Assembly: GCA_964543525.1 (NCBI GenBank)
Contig: CAZIYW010000001.1
Coordinates: 69,898-133,897, forward strand
Reading direction: 5' to 3'
DNA length: 64,000 nt
Origin: CBDVBE01 sp964543525
GTDB lineage: Bacteria > Fibrobacterota > Chitinivibrionia > Chitinivibrionales > JANQEN01
Shown here: one piece after another, positions 26,840-36,273 of the stretch
Numbering within the stretch: the first letter of the stretch is position 1
How the letters are laid out: the number at the start of each line of letters is the position of its first letter
The notes under the pieces: model-generated
Seen by the model: only the letters and a program-made list of their open reading frames with translations
Databases searched by the model: none
What the model was told of the DNA's origin: nothing
Translations under genes and position numbers: made by a program

Positions 26840-28726
26840 CTATCTCTGCATAGCACGGTATTTCTCTCCAATACGGCGGGTTTCCTTTCTGTATTCCTGA
26901 AAAAGTCTATGGCTTTTATTGTTGGTGAAAAGTGATCCCAGATTCCGCCATTCTTCAAGTGCTTTCAGATAGTACTGCTCCGTAGGATTTCGATCAAAGT
27001 TTCGAGAAGCACATAACGCCTGATAATAGTACACCTGCTGTTTCAATGTATTATAGTCGCTGAATTGTTTGGGTGCGTTCAATGATTTTTGCAGCAGAAT
27101 CCGGGTTTTAACAGTCTCTCCCCGCTTATAGGCAAGCTTCGCCCGTGCAAGAAAAAACTCTCCATCATTTATAGTATTTGAGGCAAGAAATTTTGAAAGC
27201 TCTTTTGTCTTTCCCAGTTTCTGCAGGATTCTCATTTTGTATATTTTTGCCCGATCGGTCCCGGCCGTGGAAGAAGGTAGATAGGAATATAATTTTAATG
27301 CGGTTGAAAGTCTTCCCGCTGCATATTCACGCTCCAGCATATCCATAATATCTGAAGTGCCATACTGTTTGGAAAGACGCTCGATAAGTGTCGCCGGTTT
27401 TGTTGATATTTTTTTCTTCATCGGAGTCTGCATAGCAACTGTTTTATCGGATTTTGAAGATGCCGTACCGGATTTTTGTTTTTTCTGCGTTACGTTTTTT
27501 TTCGTCGGCGGTAACGCACCTCTGGCTGTCTCTGAATTTTCAGCCCTATTCACTTCGTCAGGAGTTACTTTTCCTGTACTCTTCACGCTCTCGACAGGGA
27601 CCGTTGTGAGCGATTTCTGGAAATCATCGATTTTGTTTTTAATGAAAAATATCCCCCAGTAAAGACCTGCGCTTAATAAAAGTATTGACAAAGGAATACC
27701 AACAAATGGTCTCCAGGGGATTAATCTTCCCAGAGTAGGTATATACCGCTCACCGGGGTCCTCAATATAAAACCGTTTCAATATCTGCTCCGGCAGTTCA
27801 TGCGTCATCTGTCGATGAATCTTTTCAAGCTCGTATAATAATTTTTCAGTACTATCGAAACGCTTTTTCCTATCCTCCTGCATGCATTTATGGATTAATC
27901 TTCTGAGTCGTAAAGGAATTGCCACTTTAAACTCATTCAAAGGACGGTACTGATTTTTCTGTTTCATGGTAACAAGTTTACTGAAATTAGGCTCAGGAAA
28001 AGCGTTCATACCGGTTAACACTTCATACAAGGTCGCACCAAACGCATAAATATCTGTTCTGAAATCCAGTGGATCACCATTGAGCAGTTCAGGTGACATG
28101 TACTGTATGGTACCGACAATCGCACCGTCAATAGTATGAAAAGAAGCATCAGCCGGACGGGCAATACCGAAATCCATCAGTTTCAATATACCGTTCGGGC
28201 AAATCATGGCATTCCCCGGCTTAAGGTCCCGGTGAATTATACCTTTATATGTTTTACCGTAGATGATGTATTCATGCGCGTGGGCAAAGGCGAGGGCCCT
28301 GCAGATAAGGATACCAATTGAGGTGCATACCTTCGGCGACAGAGCACCGCGTACACGGATCACCTGGTCGAGTGTCACACCTTCAATCTTCTCCATCTCA
28401 ATATAGGGCATTCCTTTCCATTCACCTACATTATGTATATCAACGATATTCGGGTGTGTAAGTTTTGCCAGTATTCGAATCTCGGTCTGAAAACGTTCCT
28501 TGGCATCCTTGGTGCTTTCCGGTTTGATAATTTTTACCGCACGATAGACCTCGAGCTGCGGCACCCAGATTTCATACACATTTGCCATACCTCCCTGCCC
28601 CAGGACGCGGGTCACGATTCCACTCCCCAGCGGCTCATTATTTGCCACATCCGGCAAGGCAGGCGGGTGTATAAACGCCGGTTCCTCGTCTGAAAAAGGA
28701 GTCAGCTCGAATGAATCTTCACTCAT
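26840..28726 (-). CDS. Transmembrane Ser/Thr protein kinase with TPR-like tail
   Basis: 628 aa. The kinase domain has GQGGMA (about 43-48), Lys65 in AVKII, HRDLKPGN at 165-172 with Asp167, and DFG at 185-187, so it should be active. A 7-residue insertion (YIIYGKTYKG) sits just before the catalytic loop. A transmembrane helix lies at about residues 348-372. The C-terminal part is Lys/Thr-rich linker, then about 200 residues of helical, TPR-like repeats. The kinase is cytoplasmic and the tail is outside. It faces the truncated surface genes on the same strand and may be co-transcribed with them. Confidence 0.92.
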   Translation of the reverse strand: MSEDSFELTPFSDEEPAFIHPPALPDVANNEPLGSGIVTRVLGQGGMANVYEIWVPQLEVYRAVKIIKPESTKDAKERFQTEIRILAKLTHPNIVDIHNVGEWKGMPYIEMEKIEGVTLDQVIRVRGALSPKVCTSIGILICRALAFAHAHEYIIYGKTYKGIIHRDLKPGNAMICPNGILKLMDFGIARPADASFHTIDGAIVGTIQYMSPELLNGDPLDFRTDIYAFGATLYEVLTGMNAFPEPNFSKLVTMKQKNQYRPLNEFKVAIPLRLRRLIHKCMQEDRKKRFDSTEKLLYELEKIHRQMTHELPEQILKRFYIEDPGERYIPTLGRLIPWRPFVGIPLSILLLSAGLYWGIFFIKNKIDDFQKSLTTVPVESVKSTGKVTPDEVNRAENSETARGALPPTKKNVTQKKQKSGTASSKSDKTVAMQTPMKKKISTKPATLIERLSKQYGTSDIMDMLEREYAAGRLSTALKLYSYLPSSTAGTDRAKIYKMRILQKLGKTKELSKFLASNTINDGEFFLARAKLAYKRGETVKTRILLQKSLNAPKQFSDYNTLKQQVYYYQALCASRNFDRNPTEQYYLKALEEWRNLGSLFTNNKSHRLFQEYRKETRRIGEKYRAMQR

Positions 28727-29112
28727 AGATAAATCAAACTTTCTTGATAAATCCTATCACTGCCTGGGTTTTAAACGTTCAGACAACAACACCAACACTC
28801 TTTTTTTCTTAAAACAATACGTTGGCAGACAACTACTATCGATACAATAATCAGCTGAAAAAATAAAAAACATCCCTTTCTTTCCGCTTTTTGATAAAGC
28901 AGTATGAATCTTACTTTTTTATTATAGTTATATACATAATTATACATTTGAGGATATTTTTGACAAGAATCATTATTTGAATTTAGTACCGCGGGTAATA
29001 ATAGATGGCTTCGCAGGTGGAGCAACAATGCAAAACAACCGATAAACGCCGGATAATAATCCGGTGATATCATTAAGCGACAGATAATTCATCAGAGGAT
29101 ACTTCCGGGTAT
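28727..29112. other. Intergenic region upstream of the kinase
   Basis: 386 bp, AT-rich, with no credible ORF. It contains the promoter candidate at 28939-28966 and would give the kinase transcript a leader of about 200 nt. Confidence 0.4.
28939..28966 (-). promoter_or_regulatory. Candidate sigma-70 promoter for the kinase gene
   Basis: On the minus strand TTGTCA (28966-28961), a 16-bp spacer and TATAAT (28944-28939). Spacing and boxes fit a housekeeping promoter. Confidence 0.35.
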
Positions 29113-29568
29113 CTACTCATTTTTCGCGAATTCACTCTGAATAAAAAGCATCGTTAATCGGAAGACAGCGTCACTATCTATATGTAAAGCCCGATAAATC
29201 TTCTGTAGTATCTGTATCTCTTTATTCGCCAGGTCACGGTCAATACAGGCGAGATGCAGACAGGTATAAAAAATGTGGCTGCGGATGTTCATATCAATTT
29301 CCCTGAAGATAAATTTAATCCGGCTGCATAATTCATCAAGTCCGTAATTCTTCAGAATTTCTATTGCTTCATTAAATATTTTCTTAATAGTGTTCTTATC
29401 CATATTCTGCTGAATATAATCCTTACCTTCAGCCAGTTGCGAGAGACCGTTAAACTCCTCCTCCTTATAGGAGCCGTCCGCTGCAATAATTGCCGTCCAA
29501 CAGAAAATGGTCCCCTTGGCTACTTTTAAAGCCAGTTTCTTGTCTTTCAGCAGGTTCGGTTTTTCCAT
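29113..29568 (-). CDS. TerB-like helical protein
   Basis: 151 aa from ATG 29568, preceded by AAAAGGA; a longer frame from 29601 lacks an RBS. The product is all helical, with the pattern GTIFCWTAIIAADGSYKEEE followed by IDRDLANKEIQILQKIYRAL, which matches TerB-like acidic metal-binding modules. TerB domains are linked to tellurite resistance and envelope stress, but no ter operon is present here, so the role is unknown. Confidence 0.7.
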   Translation of the reverse strand: MEKPNLLKDKKLALKVAKGTIFCWTAIIAADGSYKEEEFNGLSQLAEGKDYIQQNMDKNTIKKIFNEAIEILKNYGLDELCSRIKFIFREIDMNIRSHIFYTCLHLACIDRDLANKEIQILQKIYRALHIDSDAVFRLTMLFIQSEFAKNE

Positions 29569-29771
29569 CAATCGTTCCTTTTCAAATAGTAATAACAACA
29601 CATATATCCGAGGATCATTTTACCATATTAGTCTGGTATTGTCAACATTAATGATATAACCACCGGAGATAATTTATTATAAAATCGCACTTTGAAAAAA
29701 AAGATGATAAGTGACTTTGTGCTTCATTATTTTCTAAAGAGAGTCTGTAAGAAACCCGGTGAAGGATAGCA

Positions 29772-29837
29772 ATGAAACAATTTTTTATATCAATAATAGT
29801 CATCCTGGTCCTGCTGATAATTTTTGCCTTAAAATGA
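29772..29837 (+). CDS. 21-aa membrane peptide ORF overlapping the YhhN gene
   Basis: ATG at 29772 with AAGGA at 29762-29766 encodes MKQFFISIIVILVLLIIFALK, a single hydrophobic helix, ending in a TGA (29835-29837) that overlaps the next ATG (29834) as ATGA. YhhN proteins normally begin with a helix like this, so it may supply their first helix by coupling or by a -1 shift at AAAA. Confidence 0.4.
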   Translation: MKQFFISIIVILVLLIIFALK

Positions 29838-30415
29838 CCATACACTCCTATCCGTTCAGCTTTAAACTGAAAGCGCTGCCAACGGTACTCTTTGCCTATT
29901 TGTGTTTTAAATATTTGAAAATGCCCGACAAATTATTCATAGGACCGGGCTTTCTCTGTTGCACCAGTGGTGATATATTTCTTGATTTTTCACGGGAAAG
30001 CTATTTTATCCATGCACTGATCTCGTTTTTATCAGGCCATATATTTTACACACTCGGATTTCTGCAACAAGTACATTTTACAAAAGAGAGATTGCCATTT
30101 GCAATAATTGCATTTGTGTATACCTCAATCATTACCATCATCCTTTTACCCCGACTGGGAAACTTCCTTATTCCGGTCGTCGTCTATATCATGGTTATTA
30201 CCATCATGGGCATCAGTGCCGCTTTTATCAGCGGTAACAGTCTGGGTATCTTTATCGGTGCTATGATTTTTATTGTCTCCGATTCTCTTATAGCAATTAA
30301 TAAATTTCTTGGTTCATTCAATTATTCGACACCGATTATTATATCCCTCTATTTTATTGCTCAGTATACAATCGGCACCGGTGTTCTGCACTTGGATAAT
30401 TTCAGAAAGGCGTAA
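29834..30415 (+). CDS. YhhN-like membrane protein (lysoplasmalogenase family)
   Basis: 193 aa from ATG 29834, overlapping the small ORF. Several transmembrane helices carry family features: KLKALPTVLFAYLCF near the start, the GFLCCTSGDIFLDF segment with its acidic residue in the second helix pair, and a terminal YFIAQYTIGTGVL. YhhN/TMEM86 proteins hydrolyse vinyl ether bonds of lysoplasmalogens in the membrane. The sequence lacks the usual N-terminal helix, which instead is encoded in the -1 frame just upstream. Confidence 0.75.
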   Translation: MTIHSYPFSFKLKALPTVLFAYLCFKYLKMPDKLFIGPGFLCCTSGDIFLDFSRESYFIHALISFLSGHIFYTLGFLQQVHFTKERLPFAIIAFVYTSIITIILLPRLGNFLIPVVVYIMVITIMGISAAFISGNSLGIFIGAMIFIVSDSLIAINKFLGSFNYSTPIIISLYFIAQYTIGTGVLHLDNFRKA

Positions 30416-30961
30416 CCTATATTATAAATCGATTATCGATATCGTAATTTCAATGCTTCCAAATCACTTCATTATCTATGCCTGAGAAAAAAATATTCCG
30501 GGTATAATACTATATTAACCAATAATGTTGCACTATCTTTATAATATTATATAAAACAACGCCTTACGTTTATTACTCACTTCATATTAGAAATCGTAAA
30601 ATCATCGAAATTCGCTTAATCCAATCATTTTTTCGCATTCTATAAGTTAAATGTGCAACATCATTGATTTTAACTTTCAGTTAAATCAACAGTTTGTACA
30701 ATTCTAATCCTGGAATAACATAACTATAACAGCCTTAGTGCCTATTATGTAAGAACATATAAACATTGAGCCGGTTTTACAGTGAAAATGATTCTTTCCA
30801 ACTGTTTTTTCATTTGAAATATTTCAAGGTTTATAATACAATTCGAATAGCTGTAAGAAACGATAGTACAGAAAACCGTGTAACATGCAACTTTATTAAT
30901 GATTCTTAAAAATATTAACCCATTCCAGGGGACCATATAAACCATCATCAGGGGAAGTATT
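30416..30961. other. Intergenic region before the TPR lipoprotein
   Basis: 546 bp, AT-rich. It holds an inverted pair (AATAATGTTGCAC at 30521-30533 and GTGCAACAT at 30653-30661) and the hairpin TTGATTTTAAC/GTTAAATCAA at 30664-30689. No ORF or RNA family was recognised. Confidence 0.45.
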
Positions 30962-31465
30962 ATGAGCTATCAGAAACATGTTCATTTAATGCTTCTTATT
31001 ACTCTCATATGCTTTATTGCATGCAATAAATACACCGGTATGTACAGCGGCATACTCCATGAAAAAACCAAATGTTCAAAAAACTGCTCAGAAGAAGAGA
31101 ACGATGCTTTAAGAATACAATGTTATACAAACGCAATTGAAAAAAATCCTGAAAATCCGCAGCTATATTATAAACGGGCCGAGTCATATCGAAAAACATT
31201 TAAATATACCTCCGCCATATCCGATTTTACCAAAGTTATAGAACTGGAACCGGGAAATACTAATGCCTACTATGCTTTAGCGAGTACAGCTTCACTTGCC
31301 TATAAAAAAAATTATGCGCTCTACTGGCTTGAAAAAGCTCTGGAAGCGGGATTTGATGATTTCAAGCAAATCTCTTCTGACCCGTCTCTGGATAATATTC
31401 GACAGATGAAGGAGTTTAAAGAATTGCTGGAAAAATGGGGTAATGAGCTTACTTCTGTGATGTGA
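30962..31465 (+). CDS. TPR-repeat lipoprotein
   Basis: 167 aa. A type II signal peptide with lipobox FIAC gives lipid-anchored Cys21. The mature part has TPR motifs: AIEKNPENPQLYYKRAESYRK and ISDFTKVIELEPGNTNAYYALAS, followed by a third partial repeat. It is a membrane-attached scaffold in the periplasm. AGGGGAAG precedes the start. The GH2 enzyme downstream starts 340 bp later in its own transcription unit. Confidence 0.85.
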   Translation: MSYQKHVHLMLLITLICFIACNKYTGMYSGILHEKTKCSKNCSEEENDALRIQCYTNAIEKNPENPQLYYKRAESYRKTFKYTSAISDFTKVIELEPGNTNAYYALASTASLAYKKNYALYWLEKALEAGFDDFKQISSDPSLDNIRQMKEFKELLEKWGNELTSVM

Positions 31466-31805
31466 GACTTCTACACTGTTCATTGTTAAATTCAGTTATG
31501 TTATCAATACTGATCAGAGAATTACCTCATGTAATTTATTCCCATTGAAACACCTGCGTGAAAATGTAACAACTTTTTTAAAAAATGTAAAGTGATCCTA
31601 TTGTATCTTAACAGCACCAACTAACCAGTTGAATTTCAGACAGGTTAGCAACTGTTTACAAAAGAGTTTGCCAGAGATATTACTTTTTTTTAAGAAAAGG
31701 TAAATGAATCCTTGTTTATATTTCTCTTATGTATGAACCTTTTAAGCTATGACACGACAGTTTAATAAGTATTGCAATAAGAATCATATAACAAGGAGTA
31801 AAAAA
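31466..31805. other. Intergenic region upstream of the exo-glucosaminidase
   Basis: 340 bp, AT-rich, no ORF. Includes a weak inverted repeat TAACC...GGTTA at about 31621-31647. No recognised riboswitch. Confidence 0.3.
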
Positions 31806-34682
31806 ATGGAACTGATTAAGTTTCTTATATCCTTATCTATTATCAAAAAGCTTGGTATTGCGCTGTTTGTTATAATCCATTTTACTTTCGGTTCTCAAAT
31901 TAATCTCAACGAAAACTGGAGGATGCAATCGTCTGATAAGATTACTGAAACCGGAGCCGCCATCTCAAGCAATGATTTCAGACCGGAAAGCTGGTATCCG
32001 ATATCGGTTCCTTCAACAGTCATAGCAGGTCTCGTATCCAACGGTGTGTATAAGAATCCATTTTATGCACAGAATCTGGCATCAATACCATCCAGTGAAT
32101 TTGAAAATTCCTGGTGGTTCAGAACAGCATTTATCATTCCAGATACCGAAGTCGGAAAAAGAATATGGCTCAATTTCCGCGGGATTAACTATCGTGCCAA
32201 TATATGGCTGAATGGAGAGAAAATCGCAGATTCGGCTGCGGTTGTCGGCGCATACAGAACATACGAATTTGATGTTACGGATAAGGTAACTTTTGGGAAC
32301 GATTCAAATGTAATTGCGGTGGAAATATATCGATGCGAAAAGTATGATCTTGCAATTAATTTCGTTGATTGGTCACCCCATCCTCCGGACAGCAGTATGG
32401 GATTATTCAAACCGGTTTACATTAAAACAAGTGGTGATGTTAAATTACGAAACGCACATGTTGTTTCCGAACTTGACATACCGTCACTTGCAACAGCAAA
32501 GCTCACTGTTCTTGCGGAATTAACTAATGCAACAAGTACAACTGTTTCTGGTACATTGCATGGAAAAATTGGGGCAATCAGTTTTTCAAAGGACGTCACT
32601 CTTGCTGCCGGCGAAAAAAAGGAGGCTGTCTTCTCTCCCGATGATTTTCCTCAACTTGTGATTGCTAATCCTTCAATATGGTGGCCATGGCAAATGGGCG
32701 ATCAACCATTATACGATTTAATTCTTAACTATAAAATAGGCGATAAGCTCTCTGACAGTATTCAGATTCAATTCGGCATACGGCAAATTTCCTCAAGACT
32801 TAATACTGTTGATAATAAAAAATACAGAACTTACTCTGTCAACGGTAAAGATATCCTAATTCGAGGTGCGGGATGGTGTCCGGATCTTTTTCTCCGACGG
32901 GATCCGAAAAGAATTGAAGATGAGATAAGGTATGTAAGGGATATGAACCTTAACACCATCAGACTCGAAGGAAAACTTGAAGAAAAAGATTTTTACGATT
33001 TATGCGATAAATATGGAATTCTTGTGATGGCGGGATGGTGTTGCAGCTATCTTGGCACAGGGTGGGAAAAATGGGAATGGTGGGATGCAGAAGATCATAT
33101 GGTGGCTTATGCATCTACTCGCTCACAGATTTACCGTCATCGATATCATCCCTGTATGCTCGCCTGGTTGTATGCGAGTGACAGACTCCCTCCTTCCGAT
33201 GTCGAGCAGTCGTATCTGGATATTTTTAATGAATTATCGTGGCCGAATCCCACTTTAGCAAGCGCAGGTTCATTTACCAGTACTATAACAGCCCAGACCG
33301 GTGTTAAAATGTCCGGGCCTTATAAATGGGAACCGCCGTCTTACTGGTTCCAGGATACTTACAAAGGAGGTTATTTCGGATTTAACACAGAAGCCGGCCC
33401 TGGCGCCTCGGTTCCTCCTTTAGAAAGTATTAAAGAATTCATACCGGCAAGCAATCTCTGGCCGATTGACAATGTATGGAGCTACCATTGCGGTATTGAG
33501 CATTTTAAGGATCTCCGGGTTTTTACAGAAGCGCTCGACAATCGTTACGGCCCTTCCCAAAGCGCGGAGGAATACTGCATGAAATCACAAGTGGCGGCGT
33601 ATGAATCGCATCGTGCAATGTTTGAGGCTTATTCCCAGAACAAGTACACCGCAACCGGTATTATTCAATGGATGCTGAATAATGCGTGGCCTTCCATGAT
33701 CTGGCATCTCTATGATTACTATCTACGTCCCGGCGGTTCCTATTACGGCTCTAAAACAGGCTGCAAACCACTGCATATCCAGTACTCCGTCAATGATCGC
33801 AAAGTCACCGTGGTCAATTCCTACTATTCGGGCTTTGATAATCTGAACGCAACAGCGGATGTCTATACCATTGACGGAGAAAAAACATTTCATAAGAGCT
33901 CAGACGTTTCACTCGGTCCTGATGAGGTTAAAAAGCTGTTTCAGATCCCGGAATTTGATACTATTTCTTCAACATATTTTGTTAAACTCAGATTAAATAA
34001 CTCCACCGGCGAAATCATTGACAGAAACTGCTACTGGCTTTCAACAAAGGAAGATACGGTTAATTGGGCCGCTGACTCCGGCTATTTTACCCCGACAAAA
34101 TCATTTGCCGATTTTTCCGAACTGCAGAATCTTGATACGGTTGCGATAAACTGCCTCATGAAAATTAAAAACGGCTCAAGCGAAGACACAGTTATCGTGA
34201 CAGTACACAATCCGACAAAAAACATTGCCTTTGCAATCCACCTTAAACTTGTCAAAAGCACCGACAAAAAAGAAGTTCTTCCAGTACTATGGGAAGACAA
34301 CTACTTCACACTCTTTCCCGGTGAAAAAAGAAATATTACATCACGATACAGACAGGAAGACGCTGACGGCGCAACACCTGAGCTGAAAATCGACGGATGG
34401 AACGTTAAAAAGGGAGCGACGGATATAAACAAAAATCCGAATAACCATTTCCCATCTTTGCCCTATAAATATACCTGCACTATCTATAATGTTCTCGGAA
34501 GAAAACTTTATGAATTTTCTTCCAGTGACCGGATTAGTAAGGCAATTACGGCCTTTCAGACCAAAAATCTCTCTTTCTGGGATAAGAAACTGGCTGCAGG
34601 TATTTACATTGTAAGCATGAAGAAGTATTATAGGACATGTAAGCAGCCGGTGGTTTCAAAAAGTGCGATGATCAGATTTTAA
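31806..34682 (+). CDS. Secreted exo-beta-D-glucosaminidase (GH2, CsxA-like)
   Basis: 958 aa from ATG 31806 (AAGGAG at 31793-31798). A signal peptide is followed by the GH2 sugar-binding, Ig-like and TIM-barrel domains. The catalytic pair is Asp459 in YASDRLPPSDV and Glu529 in FNTEAGPGASV. Use of Ser-Asp in place of the common Asn-Glu is characteristic of exo-chitosanases such as CsxA, which remove single glucosamine units from chitosan. A C-terminal segment of about 80 residues (CTIYNVLGRKLYEF ... KLAAGIYIVSMKK) is an FlgD/T9SS-like sorting domain. The enzyme likely acts at the surface or outside the cell on chitosan oligomers. Confidence 0.85.
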   Translation: MELIKFLISLSIIKKLGIALFVIIHFTFGSQINLNENWRMQSSDKITETGAAISSNDFRPESWYPISVPSTVIAGLVSNGVYKNPFYAQNLASIPSSEFENSWWFRTAFIIPDTEVGKRIWLNFRGINYRANIWLNGEKIADSAAVVGAYRTYEFDVTDKVTFGNDSNVIAVEIYRCEKYDLAINFVDWSPHPPDSSMGLFKPVYIKTSGDVKLRNAHVVSELDIPSLATAKLTVLAELTNATSTTVSGTLHGKIGAISFSKDVTLAAGEKKEAVFSPDDFPQLVIANPSIWWPWQMGDQPLYDLILNYKIGDKLSDSIQIQFGIRQISSRLNTVDNKKYRTYSVNGKDILIRGAGWCPDLFLRRDPKRIEDEIRYVRDMNLNTIRLEGKLEEKDFYDLCDKYGILVMAGWCCSYLGTGWEKWEWWDAEDHMVAYASTRSQIYRHRYHPCMLAWLYASDRLPPSDVEQSYLDIFNELSWPNPTLASAGSFTSTITAQTGVKMSGPYKWEPPSYWFQDTYKGGYFGFNTEAGPGASVPPLESIKEFIPASNLWPIDNVWSYHCGIEHFKDLRVFTEALDNRYGPSQSAEEYCMKSQVAAYESHRAMFEAYSQNKYTATGIIQWMLNNAWPSMIWHLYDYYLRPGGSYYGSKTGCKPLHIQYSVNDRKVTVVNSYYSGFDNLNATADVYTIDGEKTFHKSSDVSLGPDEVKKLFQIPEFDTISSTYFVKLRLNNSTGEIIDRNCYWLSTKEDTVNWAADSGYFTPTKSFADFSELQNLDTVAINCLMKIKNGSSEDTVIVTVHNPTKNIAFAIHLKLVKSTDKKEVLPVLWEDNYFTLFPGEKRNITSRYRQEDADGATPELKIDGWNVKKGATDINKNPNNHFPSLPYKYTCTIYNVLGRKLYEFSSSDRISKAITAFQTKNLSFWDKKLAAGIYIVSMKKYYRTCKQPVVSKSAMIRF

Positions 34683-34797
34683 ATATTTCTGATGTACTGA
34701 AAAAGGAGTTAAAAAAATTATAGTCGCACAGGCTTATCCGTGTTCTATTTTTTTACCTGGATATATACTCTCTGAAAACAGAACCAGAAGGATAAAC

Positions 34798-34992
34798 ATG
34801 AGTAAAATAGCCATAACCCTCGAAGAAAAAGATTTAATAGAACTACAGGAAATACTTCTTGACGATGACAAGGACGCCGCTTTGTCATTTCTGAAAACAT
34901 GCATAGCTACGAAATTACCCTCAAAGGGCGACGCGCACTGTGACTCGACGCGGATTAACCCCTATCTGCAGAAGCCTGAGAGATTGGGGTAA
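34798..34992 (+). CDS. Small hypothetical protein (64 aa)
   Basis: ATG at 34798 has AGAAGGA upstream with suitable spacing, supporting a real gene. The peptide has an acidic N-terminal helix (ITLEEKDLIELQEILLDDD), a Cys-containing middle and a Pro-rich end. I recognise no family, and nothing around it indicates a role. It is 115 bp after the exo-glucosaminidase. Confidence 0.55.
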   Translation: MSKIAITLEEKDLIELQEILLDDDKDAALSFLKTCIATKLPSKGDAHCDSTRINPYLQKPERLG

Positions 34993-35081
34993 ATGTTTTT
35001 TATCGTGTTTGTGCGCGGCCATTGCATCTACCACACGTGCATTGTCCTCGTAATCGATTAGTAGTACGATTAAAACTAAGA

Positions 35082-36269
35082 TTACGATTTATTTAGTACC
35101 TTCAGGTATACATCGAGAGTAGCCTTCGCCATGATCTCCTTGGTGAAATGTGTCAGCACATTACTTCTGCCAACCTCACCGTACCGGCGGGTTAGATCCT
35201 TATCCTGCATGCACATAATTATTCTATGCGCCAATGCTTCATGATCACGTACCGGGACAACATACCCGTTAATACCATCATGGATAATCTCAGGCATGCC
35301 ACCGGCTCGTGTGATTACCATCGGTTTCTCTGTTGCCTGTGCTTCCAGCATGGTCAACCCGAATGGCTCCTGCGCGGAGGAGGGATATACGCACACTTCG
35401 GCAAGATTGTAGAGTTCAGCCATCTGATCGATAGTGAATGAGTCGATATAGATATTGTCTTTTAATCCAAGTATATCGATCAGCTCGGACATGAAAGCCA
35501 TATCACCTTCAAAATGGGCATCCCAGTCGATAATATTACCGGAACCTGCAAGGACAAGCAATATGTTATCAATCTGTTTTTTGACAATTGCAGCGGCTTT
35601 TATGCTAATATCCCCACCCTTGCCGAGAGAAATCCGGGCAGGATGAAATATGACCCTTTTACCTTTCAGGTTGGGATACTTCTCATATAACGTTTCCAAA
35701 TCGTCTCGTTTCCGGAATTTATCAGTATCAATGCCATGATGCACCACAGTGATTTTATTGCCATCAAATCCGGCTCCTGCAATTTCCTTTTTAATAAAAT
35801 GACTCACTGCAATAATGTGATCCCAGGGAAATCGTGCGGTCAGATCAAGAAATATCGGCTCATCCCACACGTTATGTGCGGTCAGGATTAACGGCACCCC
35901 GCGCTTCTTCGCCTCCTGTTTCAGAATTTCAGGATGAAGGCGTGTAAAATAGTGCATGTTATGGGCGTGAATGATGTCGGGATTCGCCTCATCCAAAAAC
36001 TGTACCAGCTCTTTCTCAAGCTCCTCCTTCGGAAGAGGATTCTTTGTCTGAAGTAATCTGTTCAGATCCATAACCTGTGTTCTTACCACCTCAATCCCCT
36101 GATAGGTTTCCCGATCCGGCGTCTCAGGCACTGAAGAGGTAAAGACCCACTGATGATGCCCTCTCTTTATAAGTTCAGGAAGCAAAATAGACAAATGGGT
36201 CTCCACCCCGCCAATGGTCGGAGGGAAAGCCCAGTGAAGATGTGCGATACACAATCTGCTATCCGCCAT
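35082..36269 (-). CDS. GT4 glycosyltransferase, paired with GH65
   Basis: 395 aa, GT-B fold. N-terminal AHLHWAFPPTIGGVETHLS loop, HAHNMHYF near residue 108, and the C-terminal EPFGLTMLEAQATEKP motif with the two Glu residues of the nucleotide-sugar site. Its own RBS (AAGGAG) is within the tail of the upstream GH65 gene, from whose stop it is separated by 4 bp. It shares the same residues with the GT4 at 41292, so the two are recent paralogues. The sugar donor and acceptor are not predictable. Confidence 0.88.
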   Translation of the reverse strand: MADSRLCIAHLHWAFPPTIGGVETHLSILLPELIKRGHHQWVFTSSVPETPDRETYQGIEVVRTQVMDLNRLLQTKNPLPKEELEKELVQFLDEANPDIIHAHNMHYFTRLHPEILKQEAKKRGVPLILTAHNVWDEPIFLDLTARFPWDHIIAVSHFIKKEIAGAGFDGNKITVVHHGIDTDKFRKRDDLETLYEKYPNLKGKRVIFHPARISLGKGGDISIKAAAIVKKQIDNILLVLAGSGNIIDWDAHFEGDMAFMSELIDILGLKDNIYIDSFTIDQMAELYNLAEVCVYPSSAQEPFGLTMLEAQATEKPMVITRAGGMPEIIHDGINGYVVPVRDHEALAHRIIMCMQDKDLTRRYGEVGRSNVLTHFTKEIMAKATLDVYLKVLNKS

Positions 36270-36273
36270 ACTG

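Noticed and set aside
28771..29073. 100-aa minus-strand frame
   Set aside because: Cys-rich, no RBS, low-complexity tail and no family likeness; it is probably non-coding.
35048..35087. Terminator after the small protein and the GT4
   Set aside because: Only an 8-bp stem (TCGTAATC/GATTACGA) with a 24-nt loop; too weak to call.
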